A stretch of 64,000 nucleotides of DNA, taken from the NCBI RefSeq assembly GCF_040869045.1, contig NC_090324.1, positions 193,872,028 to 193,936,027 on the forward strand. Direction: 5' to 3'. Source of the stretch: Eurosta solidaginis (lineage: Eukaryota > Arthropoda > Insecta > Diptera > Tephritidae). This document shows positions 50,193 to 61,017 of the stretch, piece by piece (the first letter of the stretch is position 1; the number at the start of each line of letters is the position of its first letter). The translations under genes were made by a program, and so were the position numbers. Under the pieces are notes generated by a model. That model did not search any database. It saw nothing but the letters and a program-made list of their open reading frames with translations, and was not told the origin of the DNA.

Positions 50193-51288
50193 TAATCAGC
50201 TTGGGGGCCGATTCGGGGCTAGTAAAGCTTGTTCAGCAGTTACTCCTGCAAAGAAGGTTTCATGCCGACCGGGCAGGTTCAACGGTGGTCAAACACATAC
50301 GGAGAGGCACCCCGCAGGGTGGGGTAATTTCTCCACTTTTTTGGGTTGCCACAATTAATGAGCTCTTAGTTCTTCTTGCGAAGGACGTATGCAGCAAGGT
50401 AATCGCATATGCAGACACTATGCGATCTAATGCAAACTAAGCTGAGACTGGTGGAGAACTGGACCAAGAGTAAAGGTCTATCGGTCAATTCAGCCAAAAC
50501 TAAACTGCTTCTGTTCACTAGGAAATATAAGATTCCTGCGTTGCAGCTGGCGGTGCGAGCAGGTACGACCCTGACGCTGAGGGACTCTGCCAAACACCTA
50601 TGAATTACGATAGGAAACTATCCTGGAGGGAAAACGCTCAGGAGCGTGTGAAAAAAGCAACATTGGCACTGTACAGCTGTAGGGGAGCTGTTGCGCGAAG
50701 ATGGGGACCATCAACGGATATTACCCTGTGGCTCTACACTGTAGTGGTTAGACCAATCCTCTTATGTGGGGCATTGGTCTGGTGGACGAGCTTAGATACT
50801 AAGTCAAACCTACGAGTATTCCAGAATGTACAAAGAAGTGCTCTAGTCTACGTGGGGAAGCCCTGCGCACCACTCCTGCGGAGGCGCTGGATACTCGTTT
50901 TAATGCTTCGCCTATAAATTTAATGGCCAAGCAATGTGCGGCATTCTCTGCTCTACGGCTGCGAGAGTTATCCGGCTGGAGAGACAAGATGAATGGCCGT
51001 GCAGCCATCCTTAAGATCGTGGATTCACCTTCGTCGGGCTATTGAGATCCGACTGTATTTTTCGATATGAAGTACGAGGTTGTTATCCTAGGTAGGGATT
51101 GTTGGTTGAAGGAGCCGCCAGACCTGAGCGATAGGCTTCAGATACATACTGATGGCTCCGAGCTGTATAAAACGGAGGGCAGAGGGGTCTTTGCACCTCA
51201 ATTTGGGTGAAATCTATCCTTTAGCCTACCAGATCATTGCAGCGCCTTTCAGGCGGAGGTGGCTGCTATGAATGAGGCCGTTGATCAC
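50193..51288 (+). pseudogene. LINE remnant with RT and RNase H (plus strand)
   Basis: A second, different LINE of the same broad group, in opposite orientation. It has an RT core with RRGTPQGGVISPLFW and AYAD (50201-50440), RT thumb (KLRLVENWTKSKGLSVN, KTKLLLFTRKYKIPAL; 50409-50603), YDRKLSWRENAQERV, VVRPILLCGALVWW (50600-50917), and the RNase H start (QIHTDGSELYKTEGRG, FQAEVAAMNEA) to about 51288. There it breaks off into family 4 sequence without a 3' UTR. Frames change at least three times. The copy begins in mid-RT exactly where the minus-strand LINE begins. Confidence 0.82.
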
Positions 51289-51563
51289 TTTTATTACTAA
51301 GCTTTCATAAGCGCGCCTAAAATGATATCCACACTATTAGGAAGAAACTACATACAGAGTGTATGTGCCTATATGGTGAATAAAAGGAATAGAAACAAAA
51401 GGGCAATTCTTAGAGAACAATTGTAAAGCGAGCAACGGGACATTCATATGGCTGAGTGTTTAAAGCCTTTACACTGGTATGAATGTTGGAGATTTGAGTT
51501 CAATACTCAGCTCCAAAAAATCTAACTGATGGAGAAGTGCACTTCATAAGAGAAGAATTGAAA
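51289..51563 (+). repeat. Family 4: right half, SINE-free paralogous site
   Basis: Bases 51290-51400 match 45600-45670 plus 46039-46100 without the SINE (attaggaagaaactacatac reads straight through). The rest runs to the inverted terminal segment gagttcaatactcagctcc at 51500-51545. No gene. Confidence 0.6.
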
Positions 51564-53863
51564 ACAAGTAAGGAAGGCTAAGTTCGGGTATAACCGAACA
51601 TTACATACTCAGCTCAGAGCTTTCGAGAAAAAATAAGGGAGAATCACCATGTAGGAAAATGAACCTAGGGTAACCCTGGAATGTGTTTGTATGGTATGGG
51701 TATCAAATAGAAGGTATTAAAGATTATTTTAAAATGGAGTGGACCATAGTTCTATAGGTCGACGCCATTTCGGGATATCGCCATAAAGGTGGACCAGGGG
51801 TGACTCTATAATGTGTTTGTACGATATGGGTATGAAATGAAAGGTGTTAATGAAAATTTTAAAAGGGAGTGGAGCTTAGTTCTATAGGTGGACGCCTTTT
51901 CGAGATATCGCCATAAAGAAGGACCAGGGGTGACTCTAGAATGTGTTTGTACTATATGAGTATGAAATGAAATGTGTTAATGAGAATTTAAAAGGGAGTG
52001 GGCCTTAGTTCTATAGGTGGACGCTTTTTCCAGATTTCGCCATAAAGGTGGACCAGGGGTGACTCTAGAATGCGTTTGTACGATATGGGCATCAAATGAA
52101 AGGTGTTAATGATTATTTAAAATGGAGTGGACCTTAGTTCTATAGGTGGACGCGTTTTCGAGATATCGCCATAAAGGTGGAACAGGGGTGACTCTAGAAT
52201 GCGTTTGTGCGATATGGGTACCAAATGAAAGGTGCTAATGAGTATTTTAGTAGGGAGTGGGCCTTAGTTCGATAAATGGACTCCTTTTCGAGATATCGCC
52301 ATAAAGGTGGACCAGGGGAGACTCTATAATGTATTTGTACGATATGGGTATCAAATGAAAGGTATTAATGAGGGTTTTCAAAGGGATTGGGCCTTAATTC
52401 TATAGGTGGACACCTTTTCGAGATACCGCCATAAAGGTAGACCAGGGGTGACTCTAGGATGTTTATGTACGATATGGGCATCAAATTAAAGGTATTAATG
52501 AGGTTTTTAAAAGGGAGTGGCCCTCTGTTTTATATGTGAAGGCGTTTTCGAGATATTGACCAAGATGTGGACCAGGGTGACCCAGAAAATCATCTGTCGG
52601 GTACCGCTAATTTATTTATATATGTAATACCACGGACAGTATTCCTGCCAAGATTCTAAGGGCTTCTGATTTCGCCTTGCAGAACTTTTTCATTTTCTTC
52701 TACTTAATATGATAGGTGGCACACCCATTTTACAAAGTTTTTTCTAAAGTTATATTTTGCGTCAATAAACCAGTCCAATTACCATGTTTCATCCCTTTTT
52801 CCATATTTGGTATAGAATTATGACATTTTTTTAATTTTTCGTAATTTTCGATATCGAAAAAGTGGGCGTGGTCATAGTCGGATTTCCGCCATTTTCTACA
52901 CCAAGATAAAGTGAGTTCAGATAAGTACGTGAACCAAGTTTAGTAAAGATATGTATATCGATTTGTGCGCAAGTTATCATATTAACGGCCGAGCGGAAGG
53001 GCAGCCGGTGGAATGTTTATAAATCTGGGCGTGGCTTCAACAGATTTCGCCCGTTTTCACAGAAAACAGTTATCGTCATAGAACCTATGCCCCTACCAAA
53101 TTTCACAAGGATTGGTAAATTTTTGTTCGATTTATGGTATTAGAAGTATTCTAGACAAATTAAATGAAAAAGGGCGGAGCCACGCACATTTTGAAATTTT
53201 ATTTTATTTTTGTACTTTGCTGCACCATATCATTACTGGAGTTGAATATTGACATAATTTACTTATACATTGTAAAGATATTCAATTTTTTGTTTTGTTT
53301 GTAATTTTTTTTTTTAAGTGGGCGCATTCGTTATCCGATTTTGCTAACTTTTATTTAGCACACATACAGTAATAGGAGTAACGTTCCTGCCAAATTTCAT
53401 CATGATATCTTCAACGACTGCCAAATTATAGCTTGCAAAACTTTTAAATTACTTTCTATTTCCGTTGTCCAAAATTTTACAAATTTTCTATTCTGCGTCA
53501 TAAGGTCAACCAACCTACCAAGTTTCATCGTTTTATCCGTCTTTGGTAATGAATTATCGCACTTTTTACAATTTCGAAATTTTCGATATCGAAAAAGCGG
53601 GCGTGGTTATAGTCCGATTTCGTTCATTTTAAATAGCGATCTGAGATGAGTGCCCAGGAACCTACATACCAAATTTTATCAAGATACCTCAAAATTTACT
53701 CAAGTTATTGTGTTAAGGGACAGACGGACGGACGGACATGGCTCAACCAAATTTTTTTTGGATGCTGATGATTTTGATATATGGAAGTCTATATCTATCT
53801 CGATTCCTTTATACTTGTACAACCAACCGTTATCCAATCAAATGTGAATAGCACGCTGAGTAT
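51564..53863 (-). mobile_element. Family 2 element, copy e (inverted)
   Basis: On the plus strand it begins caagtaaggaaggctaag, then the terminal hairpin GTTCGG...CCGAAC, then cagctcagag. The 130-bp array follows (about 51640-52600, reverse orientation), then the body with gtgggcgtgg boxes, ggacagacggacggac near 53718, and the left end gctgagtataaa at 53863. It is nearly complete at about 2.3 kb. Open frames such as 53650-53847 are repeat by-products. Confidence 0.8.
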
Positions 53864-54484
53864 AAAAAAAAAATGTCAAAACAGGGAAATAAATCAGCTG
53901 TCATTAATTAATTTATTTTTCTAGCAATTGTGCAGAATTAAAAATTTGTCTGCATTTTTCCCGAAAAAACTGTGGAAATCGGTTGCAAATGAAGGCAAGT
54001 CCCGCTTCAACAACTAGTAACAGCGTTATAATAATAAATTTTCTATTTTTACAGGTTTTTCATTGCAAATGCATTCAGGTCATATGCTGCATATAATGGA
54101 TATTCTAGGTTCATGGTCCTGAGTCCAACGATTGTAGCTTGTGGGCATAACACAACGAGGTGGATCCATGTAAGTACACAAAGAGAAATGTTATGTACAT
54201 TAAGTGGGGGAGTTGCACTCTTGGTGTCATCAAAACTTTGTCATTTGAGTGGGTAACTGCAGAAAGATTTTTAAGTTCCCACCACAATAATGTATGCACA
54301 TACATACATGCGAAAGTGCAACCATGTTTCTATTGGCACATGTTATGGTAATTGTATGTTTAATTTGATTATTTATTTGTAACAGGTTATTGGCCGAATC
54401 GGTGCACGAGAGGATTGGGGCAATCATCATCAACCCGTCCATGGTCCAGCAGAGAGGTCTCATTTTATTGTTATTTATTTGGGC
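53864..54484. other. Unassigned stretch with possible splice sites
   Basis: Possible exon at 54055-54169 between ttctatttttacag and a gtaagt donor, open in one frame (residues such as NAFRSYAAYNGYSRF), and a possible second acceptor at 54385 followed by an open segment (LLAESVHERIGAIIINPS). The reading phases of the two do not join, so a real gene is doubtful. I do not recognise either peptide. Confidence 0.3.
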
Positions 54485-54700
54485 TTAATTAAATTGTGGT
54501 AGATTTTCTTCATTTTATTTTATTCTATTTCGTTTAATTTTATTCCATTTCGTTTCATTTTTCTTCTATACTTTTAATGTCATTTAATCTCGTTTCATTT
54601 CTTTCACTTTATATTACTTCATTTCATCTAACTTTTTTTGCATTTCATTTCGTTTCATTTTGCTTCATATTCTTCAACATAATTTCATTTCATTTACTGT
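54485..54700. repeat. (CATTT)-rich simple-sequence tract
   Basis: Runs of ttttattccatttcg and tttcatttctttc; no coding potential. Confidence 0.8.
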
Positions 54701-55259
54701 TATGGGACCTTTGACAAGCATACTTACTCTGGGTTGACAATTGTTTCGCAGTTGTACCAAGTTTACCTGGTGGCACGAAGAAGATGATCGGCGTCTGCCC
54801 GTGTGCGTCTAGCTCAGACATCGGCGTTTCATACATCTTAAGATGGTGGGGAACTCACACAGATAGCCTGCGCTCTTTGTTTAGTGATTGGTTCAGTCTG
54901 CAATGAGCAATTGGCGTGTCAACATCGAGTGTTGGTATCGCTAGTTGCGCAGCGAAAAATATATGCACGTATTTACGTAAATACATTTTATTAATATGAA
55001 TTAATTTAATATGAAAAAATGCAACAGGATCTAATAGAGAAACTGTAAATTTTATTTGAAAATAATACTAAAAATTCTCGAAAATTCGGGGAATTTTCAT
55101 CAAAATTCTTAATTTTTTAGTGTATATATAGTTTTGTTGCCCATTTGTTTCTATAGCAATCAGGTGTCAGTCGTAAATTCGTAAATATTAATAGTAATAG
55201 TAAAAAACGTATGTATTTATTAGGAAAATTATAGGGATCTATTTATATATAAAAGTGGA
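54701..55259. other. Non-coding stretch with a 16-bp palindrome
   Basis: No gene seen. It begins tgttatgggacctttgac, which could be an LTR-type TG start, but I find no matching second LTR in the window. A perfect palindrome GTATTTACGTAAATAC lies at 54969-54984. Confidence 0.4.
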
Positions 55260-55515
55260 ATTTAAAGTAGTAAGTAAGAGCTATATATAATATATATCCC
55301 ATACAACCGATCGTTGAAATAAGGGGGTTTTTTGCCATTTTTTATTTTACATTTGTCTTAAAAATCGTTTAGGTATATACATCTGTTCACTATATATTTC
55401 TTATCTTTTACAGCGCCATTATTTGGAGATTACGAATGGGATAAGATTATTTTTCAGCCCCATTCATGAAAGGTAGGAAGTATTCGGCACAGCCGAAGAC
55501 AGTCCCGTCCTTCCT
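55260..55515 (+). mobile_element. Lone family 1 right end (module B) outside the array
   Basis: Reads atatataatatatatccc and atacaaccgatcg (monomer-type), ttttacatttgtcttaaaa, aggtatatacatctgttcac, cccattcatgaaaggtagg, the hairpin (first arm slightly changed, GTATTCGGC against GCCGAAGAC), and cccgtccttccttg. It is diverged from the array copies, so it is an older or independent insertion. It sits directly on the 3' end of the hAT transposase reading frame. No left-end module A was found nearby. Confidence 0.82.
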
Positions 55516-57248
55516 TGTTTTTTTTATTAAATTTGGGTGGCGCTTTCGTATTAAAAGTATATTGTTCAAATTTGTTGAAGTCAATTTACTCCGCTGCTTT
55601 GAACAAATATATTTCAACTCGGAAAATGTTTGCTCACAAAAATATGTGGAAGGAAATAATAACAAACATATTAACGATTTTTTTTTAAGCTCAGGATAGT
55701 TTGTGCCATCCAAATTCTTCCAGAATTCAATTATATTTGTGACATCAGGAACAATCATTTCACTTCTTAGAAAAACAAGTTCGCATTGAAGCTCGAAATG
55801 ATATTTAGTTACATCGCACCGAAAAGGATCTTCATAAAGTTCTATTAGTGGACTCATGTTTTTAAAATCCCTAAACCTATCTTGAAAATTCTCCAAAAGC
55901 GTTTGAAAAATAAAGGAATGCTCCAAATGTGTATTGGTCGTGCTAAAGTCAGAAAGAATCATTGCAGTTTTCGAAAAACTGGAATAATCACCGCTTTGCA
56001 AATCGCTTAGAAGTAAAAACAACTTTGTCTTAAATATATTTTAGATTTTGTAAGCCTCCGTAAACTTAACCCTTTTCCTTGAAGTTGTAGGTTGAAATCG
56101 TTCAAAAACTTCGTTGCGTCTGACAAAAACGCCAAGTTCAAAATAAAATTTTTATCCTTGAGCAACGATATAAAACTAACTTCTTTTTTATCTATTTCCA
56201 GAGATTGTAAAACTTCTGCTCTTAGGTCAAACAACCTATTAAAGCAATCGCCACGGCTTAACCATCTTACCTCCGTAAACATTTTTAGGTCATTGTGGAC
56301 TGCTCCTTTGCTTTTCAAAAAGCTTACGAATTTCCTATGGGAAAGTGTCTGTTGACCACAACGTATTTTATTTATAATTTCCTCTGCTGTTTTCATGACT
56401 AGGTGATCTGTTAAAAACTTCGAAGAAAGTGCCGCCTGGTGTATAATGCAGTGGAGGACTGATGCTTCAATACCATGCTTACTTAACTGACCTACGAAGC
56501 CTTCGTTCCTACCACTCATAGTACCAGCCCCATCCGTACAAACTCCAGACAATTTTCCCAAATCTACCAAAGAGAAGAGCTTTTCATTGACCACATCAAA
56601 TAAAGACTTTCCATTTACGTGCCCATAAAAGCTCTCAATGGAAAATAATGTTTCGTAAATCTTAAAATCGGCCATTACCATTCGAACACAAATGGCAAGT
56701 TTGCAAGTGTCATTAATGTCGGTACTTTCATCTAAGCAGAGAGAAAAAAATTTGCAATCTTCCAAAAGCTTTGCCATTTGATATTTAATAGCTATCCCCA
56801 GCTCATCAGTACGACGTACTAAAGTTCTTGGAGACAAAGGAATATCTTTGACAAAGTCTATATTCATACTTAGTTTATCAAAAACTTTTATAATTAAGTC
56901 TTTAATAAATTTACCGTCAGTGAACGGTCTACCCTTCTTCGCCAGTTCAAAACTTATTAAAGAAGATAACTCAGTCTTTAATTTCGTTTTGCCTTTCTTT
57001 TCCCTGCCGGAGAATTGCATATTGGGCAACCACCCTTTTATTTTTTCTCAAAATAAATGCTTTTTCTCCTCAAAAAGTTTTAATTTTTTTGTTGAATTCA
57101 ACTTATTTAAGTTTTTATGCGAACTTTCAAAATGTCGTTTGATGTTATATACATACGTCGCTGAAAATGTTTTATAGCATAAAACGCATTGAATTTGCCC
57201 AAAGGCGTTGTTTAACATAAAATATTCGCTTGCCATTGTGCGCATCAA
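55510..57248 (-). pseudogene. hAT-superfamily (ZBED/DUF4371-like) transposase, broken
   Basis: Minus strand. N-terminus (57248-57051): a BED/C2H2-type zinc finger (CVLCYKTFSATYVYNIKRHF with a following H). Central catalytic region (57029-56007): CLDESTDINDTCKLAICVRM with the first acidic residue, VCTDGAGTMSGRNEGFVG with the second, the conserved LHCIIHQAAL, and EVRWLSRGDC. C-terminus (56022-55520): hAT dimerisation motif LFPSTYFCEQTFSELKYICS with RSKLTSTNLNNILLI. This matches cut-and-paste transposases related to the GTF2IRD2/ZBED5 group. An in-frame TGA at 57048-57050 separates the zinc finger from the catalytic part, and a frameshift lies near 56020-56040. The last 20 or so codons of the open frame are antisense module B, which supplies the stop. 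Terminal inverted repeats were not identified. Confidence 0.88.
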
Positions 57249-58460
57249 TAATTTATTGTTTATTGCGTGCTTAGCAGTTGCAGTCTAACAAGCGAATGAT
57301 CAGTGAATCAATTGGTTCGTGCGATCAAAGCGCTCTCACTAATACATCCACACAACATTTTTGCCGACACTTGGTCTAGCTGTCCCGGAGCTTCAGCCAC
57401 TTATGTGGGTTCGTTGACCAAACGACCGACCAAACCACCTGTTACGACAAACCCAAAGCCTAACAAGAAAAAATTTACGCACACGTAAGGGTTAAGGAAT
57501 TTCTTACCCCATCACTCAATAGGACCGTTGATTAACCTTTTTAGAAAGCGACACAACACTTGGTCTTTTGCCTAGCGGTTCTCCTACCAATTACTTACCG
57601 CTCTTAACCCACCCAACCGTGACTTCCCAGATGTTGATGAGATGTCCCAAAGTAAAGCAACAACAACAACGAATTTCAGACCATTCTTACAAACTTAACA
57701 ATTCATGTTTTATTTAATAAAAGACTAATCAATTAAAAAGAAAAGGAGCAGAATTTGATTTCATACTAAATTTAGTACTTAAGAAAAAAAGGTACTATTT
57801 TTACTATTATGTTTAAGTCCGAACATCTAAAGGAACGGAATGGAATCGGAACGACTTTTGAATAACAAGCCTACTAGGTATGTGATAATTCAAATTAATA
57901 ATCTACAAAATTGCTATACTGCGGTAGTAGAAAAGTGGTAAGCATTTGAAAAATAGTCCCGTTAATGGCAATTGGAAATAATATTAATTTAATTTAAATT
58001 TAATTGGAAAAATTGCAATGAAAGCATATCTACTAAAATACTGGGTTTTTTCTTTTTTTTTTTTTTTGTAAGTTCTCTCTATCCGCTCTTACCTTTAACA
58101 ACTGACCATTAGAGCGGGATAGCACTATTACTTATCAAAGTATGTATGGAGACATACTACAAACCCAAAACGTGAAACAAAATGGAAATAATGGAGATAA
58201 TAAATAAAATTTTGCAAACTCACATGATTTGATGCAGGAACTCGATGAAGGCCTTCGACGATTCCGCTGATTTGCTGAAAATTAAAGCTTAGTGCACGCA
58301 AATTATTTTAACTCGATTTTGTTTCATGTCACTTCGTTTCTATATTATTATTTTTAGATTCCACTCTTCTTCTAACAATTCTTTTATCTATTTCATATAT
58401 GTACTTATATAATTCTCTTGGTACATAATTTTAGAATTTGAACATTTTTCTTTTTTTCTT
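57249..58460. other. Non-coding stretch after the hAT remnant
   Basis: No convincing gene. The 61-codon plus frame at 57303-57488 (ending TKRPTKPPVTTNPKPNKK) has no start context or homology I recognise. The region should hold the hAT 5' end and its terminal repeat, but I could not define one. It includes caacaacaac near 57660 and a T-rich run near 58050. Confidence 0.5.
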
Positions 58461-59640
58461 TCTTTATATATATATATATTTTAAAGTGCGCAAACTTATA
58501 ATTTAAAAGTTATTTGTTGTTAAAGTTGGCAAATTTAGCAAATTTCTATAGCGCTTTAAATTACATTTTACACATCTCTCAAAACCTTAATCCACATACA
58601 TATCTATACAAATTGGCAACGATAAACTTAAATTTCATTTTATTTAGATTTCACATTTTTTTTTTTTTTGCTTTTTTGCCTCTTTTCAGCAATCAATCGA
58701 ATAGATTTTTTTAGGAAAATGTAATAATTAAAAAACGACAATGCATATGCGCCCAAAATTTAGGGTATTGAAGTGAGATAAGAAAATTTATGCAATTTTT
58801 AAGCTAAATCACTGTTTTAAGTGGGATTGCAATTTTCGCACAAATGGGTCGAACCCTAAGCCAGGAAATTCCTGTTCAGGATACCACAGATCCTCATCTT
58901 CACTCTCATTTAATTTGGAAGCCCTTTCAGGAACGAGGAACACTGCAACCCGGAAATCTGCAACTCAGGAGCACCGCAACCAGGAACACCCGTGCAATTT
59001 AATTTTAATTCGAACCGAATTACGCGATTATTTTATTTTATTAATCTTTAGCAAAAAGAACTTAGTAAACTTATCTACTTTTCATCAGTCGACATGACTT
59101 TTTCGATCGCAACCAAAAAAAATTTGCTCGCGAGTATACCTCCACTGCCAACTTTTTCCAGCCAAAAACTGCCCGCTATCCTAAATCCGAGGCTTTTATA
59201 GGCACGGAAAAACAAGTAAAAAAAAGGTGGCGTGATGCGAAACGGAGATAATTAAATAGGGATGGAGATAGATATTTATATAGGTTTATCCTTTTTTAGT
59301 TGTTTTATAGGACATTATCTGACGGTAACTTATGTTTTAACCCTTGCATTCCTTAATATCTTTTCCGTGATACCACCCTATCTTACCATCTATGTCTTGC
59401 AATTGATACATGGAGTTTCCTTTTGTGGCGAGAACTGTAGCTTTTACAAAAACGGGTGCTAGCTTGGCGTTAAACTTATTCGCTTTGTCGCTCAGAACGA
59501 AAGTTTTACTCTGCTTCGGAGGTTGTAGCGTTGAGCTGATTTCTCAAAAGCGCTTTGTATGTTCTTGGCCAACTCAGTACGCACGAGTCGGAGTTTGTCT
59601 ATGCGGTCTATTACATTACCACATTGCATTTTACTTAATT
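58461..59640. other. AT-rich non-coding stretch
   Basis: I see a short (TA)n run near 58468, homopolymer T runs, and a small imperfect direct repeat gcaacccgga / gcaaccagga near 58945-58985. The open frames here are short and low in complexity. No gene supported. Confidence 0.5.
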
Positions 59641-60766
59641 CGTTCTATTTTATTTCATTGCATTCCTTTTAATTGAAATTTATTACGTTTCATTCCATTC
59701 CATTTCGTTTCATTTCATTTAATTCCATTTCATTTCGTGTTATTTCATTTAATTTCAATTAATGTCTAGCATTTCATCCAATTTCCATTCGATTCAATTC
59801 GTAATATTCTATTTTGTTTAGTTTCATTTCATTTAGTTTCATATCATTTAGTTTTATTTCTTTTCCCTTAAATAATATTTATATTTTTTTAATTTCATTT
59901 TATATCATTCCGTTTCATTTCATATAGTTTCATACTTCTTTGTTTCTTTTCCATATCATTTCATTTTATTCTATTTCATTTCATTTTAATGCTTTTAATT
60001 GCATATAGTTTCATATTTTTTATTTCTTTTCCATATCATTACATTTTATTCCGTCTAATTTCATATAGTTTCATAAAATTCTTTTCATTTCCACATGATT
60101 TGTATTGATTTCATTTTGTATCATTCCGTTTCATTTCATATAGTTTCATATTTATTTGTTTCTTTTCCATATCATTTCATTTTATTCCATTTCATTTATT
60201 ACACAGCATTTTAATTCATTTTGTTCTAGTTTATTCCATTGCATTCCATTCAGTTGAACTTTAATTCATTTTACTGCGTTTCATTACATTTCGTTTCGTT
60301 TCATTCCATTGAATTCCATGTCATTTCATTTTATCTTATTTAATTTCAATTAATTTCCTTCATTTCATTTCTTAGTCTATTTTATTTAGTTTCATTTTAT
60401 ATAGTTTCATTTTTGTTTCTTTTCCATATCAATTAATTTTCTCTATTTCATTTCATTCCGTTTACTTTCAAATAGTTTCAAAATTTTTCGTTTCAGTTAA
60501 TTTTTTCACTTATCCCAGTTGAATTTTATTTTGTTTCATTCGAAGTTATTTTTTATTTAATTTATTTTATTTTTATTTATTTACTTTAATTAAATTTTCT
60601 TTTACTTTTTTATTTTATTTTGTTTTGTTTCATTTTACTTTTTTTAATTCAATTTATTTTATGTTATTTTCTTATCGTTTTCAATTTTAGTTGATTTTAC
60701 TCTATTGTTATTTTATTTAAATTTTGGTTTTATTAAAAATGTAAATTATATAAAATTTGTAAATTA
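59641..60766. repeat. Long (CATTT)-rich simple-sequence tract
   Basis: Over 1 kb of degenerate tttcatttcatttta with recurring larger phrases (catatagtttcatattt, tcttttccatatcattt), so it has a minisatellite layer above the pentamer. The part from about 60289 belongs to duplication D2. Confidence 0.85.
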
Positions 60767-61017
60767 AAGTCGCGCTTATGCATTATGTTTAAGAGATGGA
60801 TATGTTTTTTATGTGTAATTGAATGTGTGTTTTTATTGTTTTTTATTACAGTCCTGATGATGATCTCAGATTGAGATCGAAATATCGAATAATTAAATAC
60901 ATACAAGCAACAAACCGAGTTGTTTTATTTAAAAGAGGCCTAGAGCTCACCAACAGAAAATATATATATTTATTCATTAACGGCCAATAAACAAATTAAT
61001 TATATTAAAAAAATAAT
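60767..61017 (+). mobile_element. ~245-bp insertion specific to D2, possible retroelement 3' end
   Basis: Present only in D2. It contains cagtcctgatgatgatc followed by a hairpin with arms GATCTCA and TGAGATC around GAT, then cgaaatatcgaataatt. A 'cctgatgatg...gaaatatcg' arrangement recalls 3' ends of Penelope-like and some LINE elements, but no coding sequence is present, so the class is a guess. Confidence 0.4.

Noticed and set aside
50193..50193. Twin-priming inversion of one LINE
   Set aside because: Both halves cover the same RT and RNase H region with clearly different sequences, so they are two elements.
57303..57488. Proline/lysine-rich 61-codon frame
   Set aside because: Short, no recognised domain, no splice or promoter context, next to a decayed transposon.
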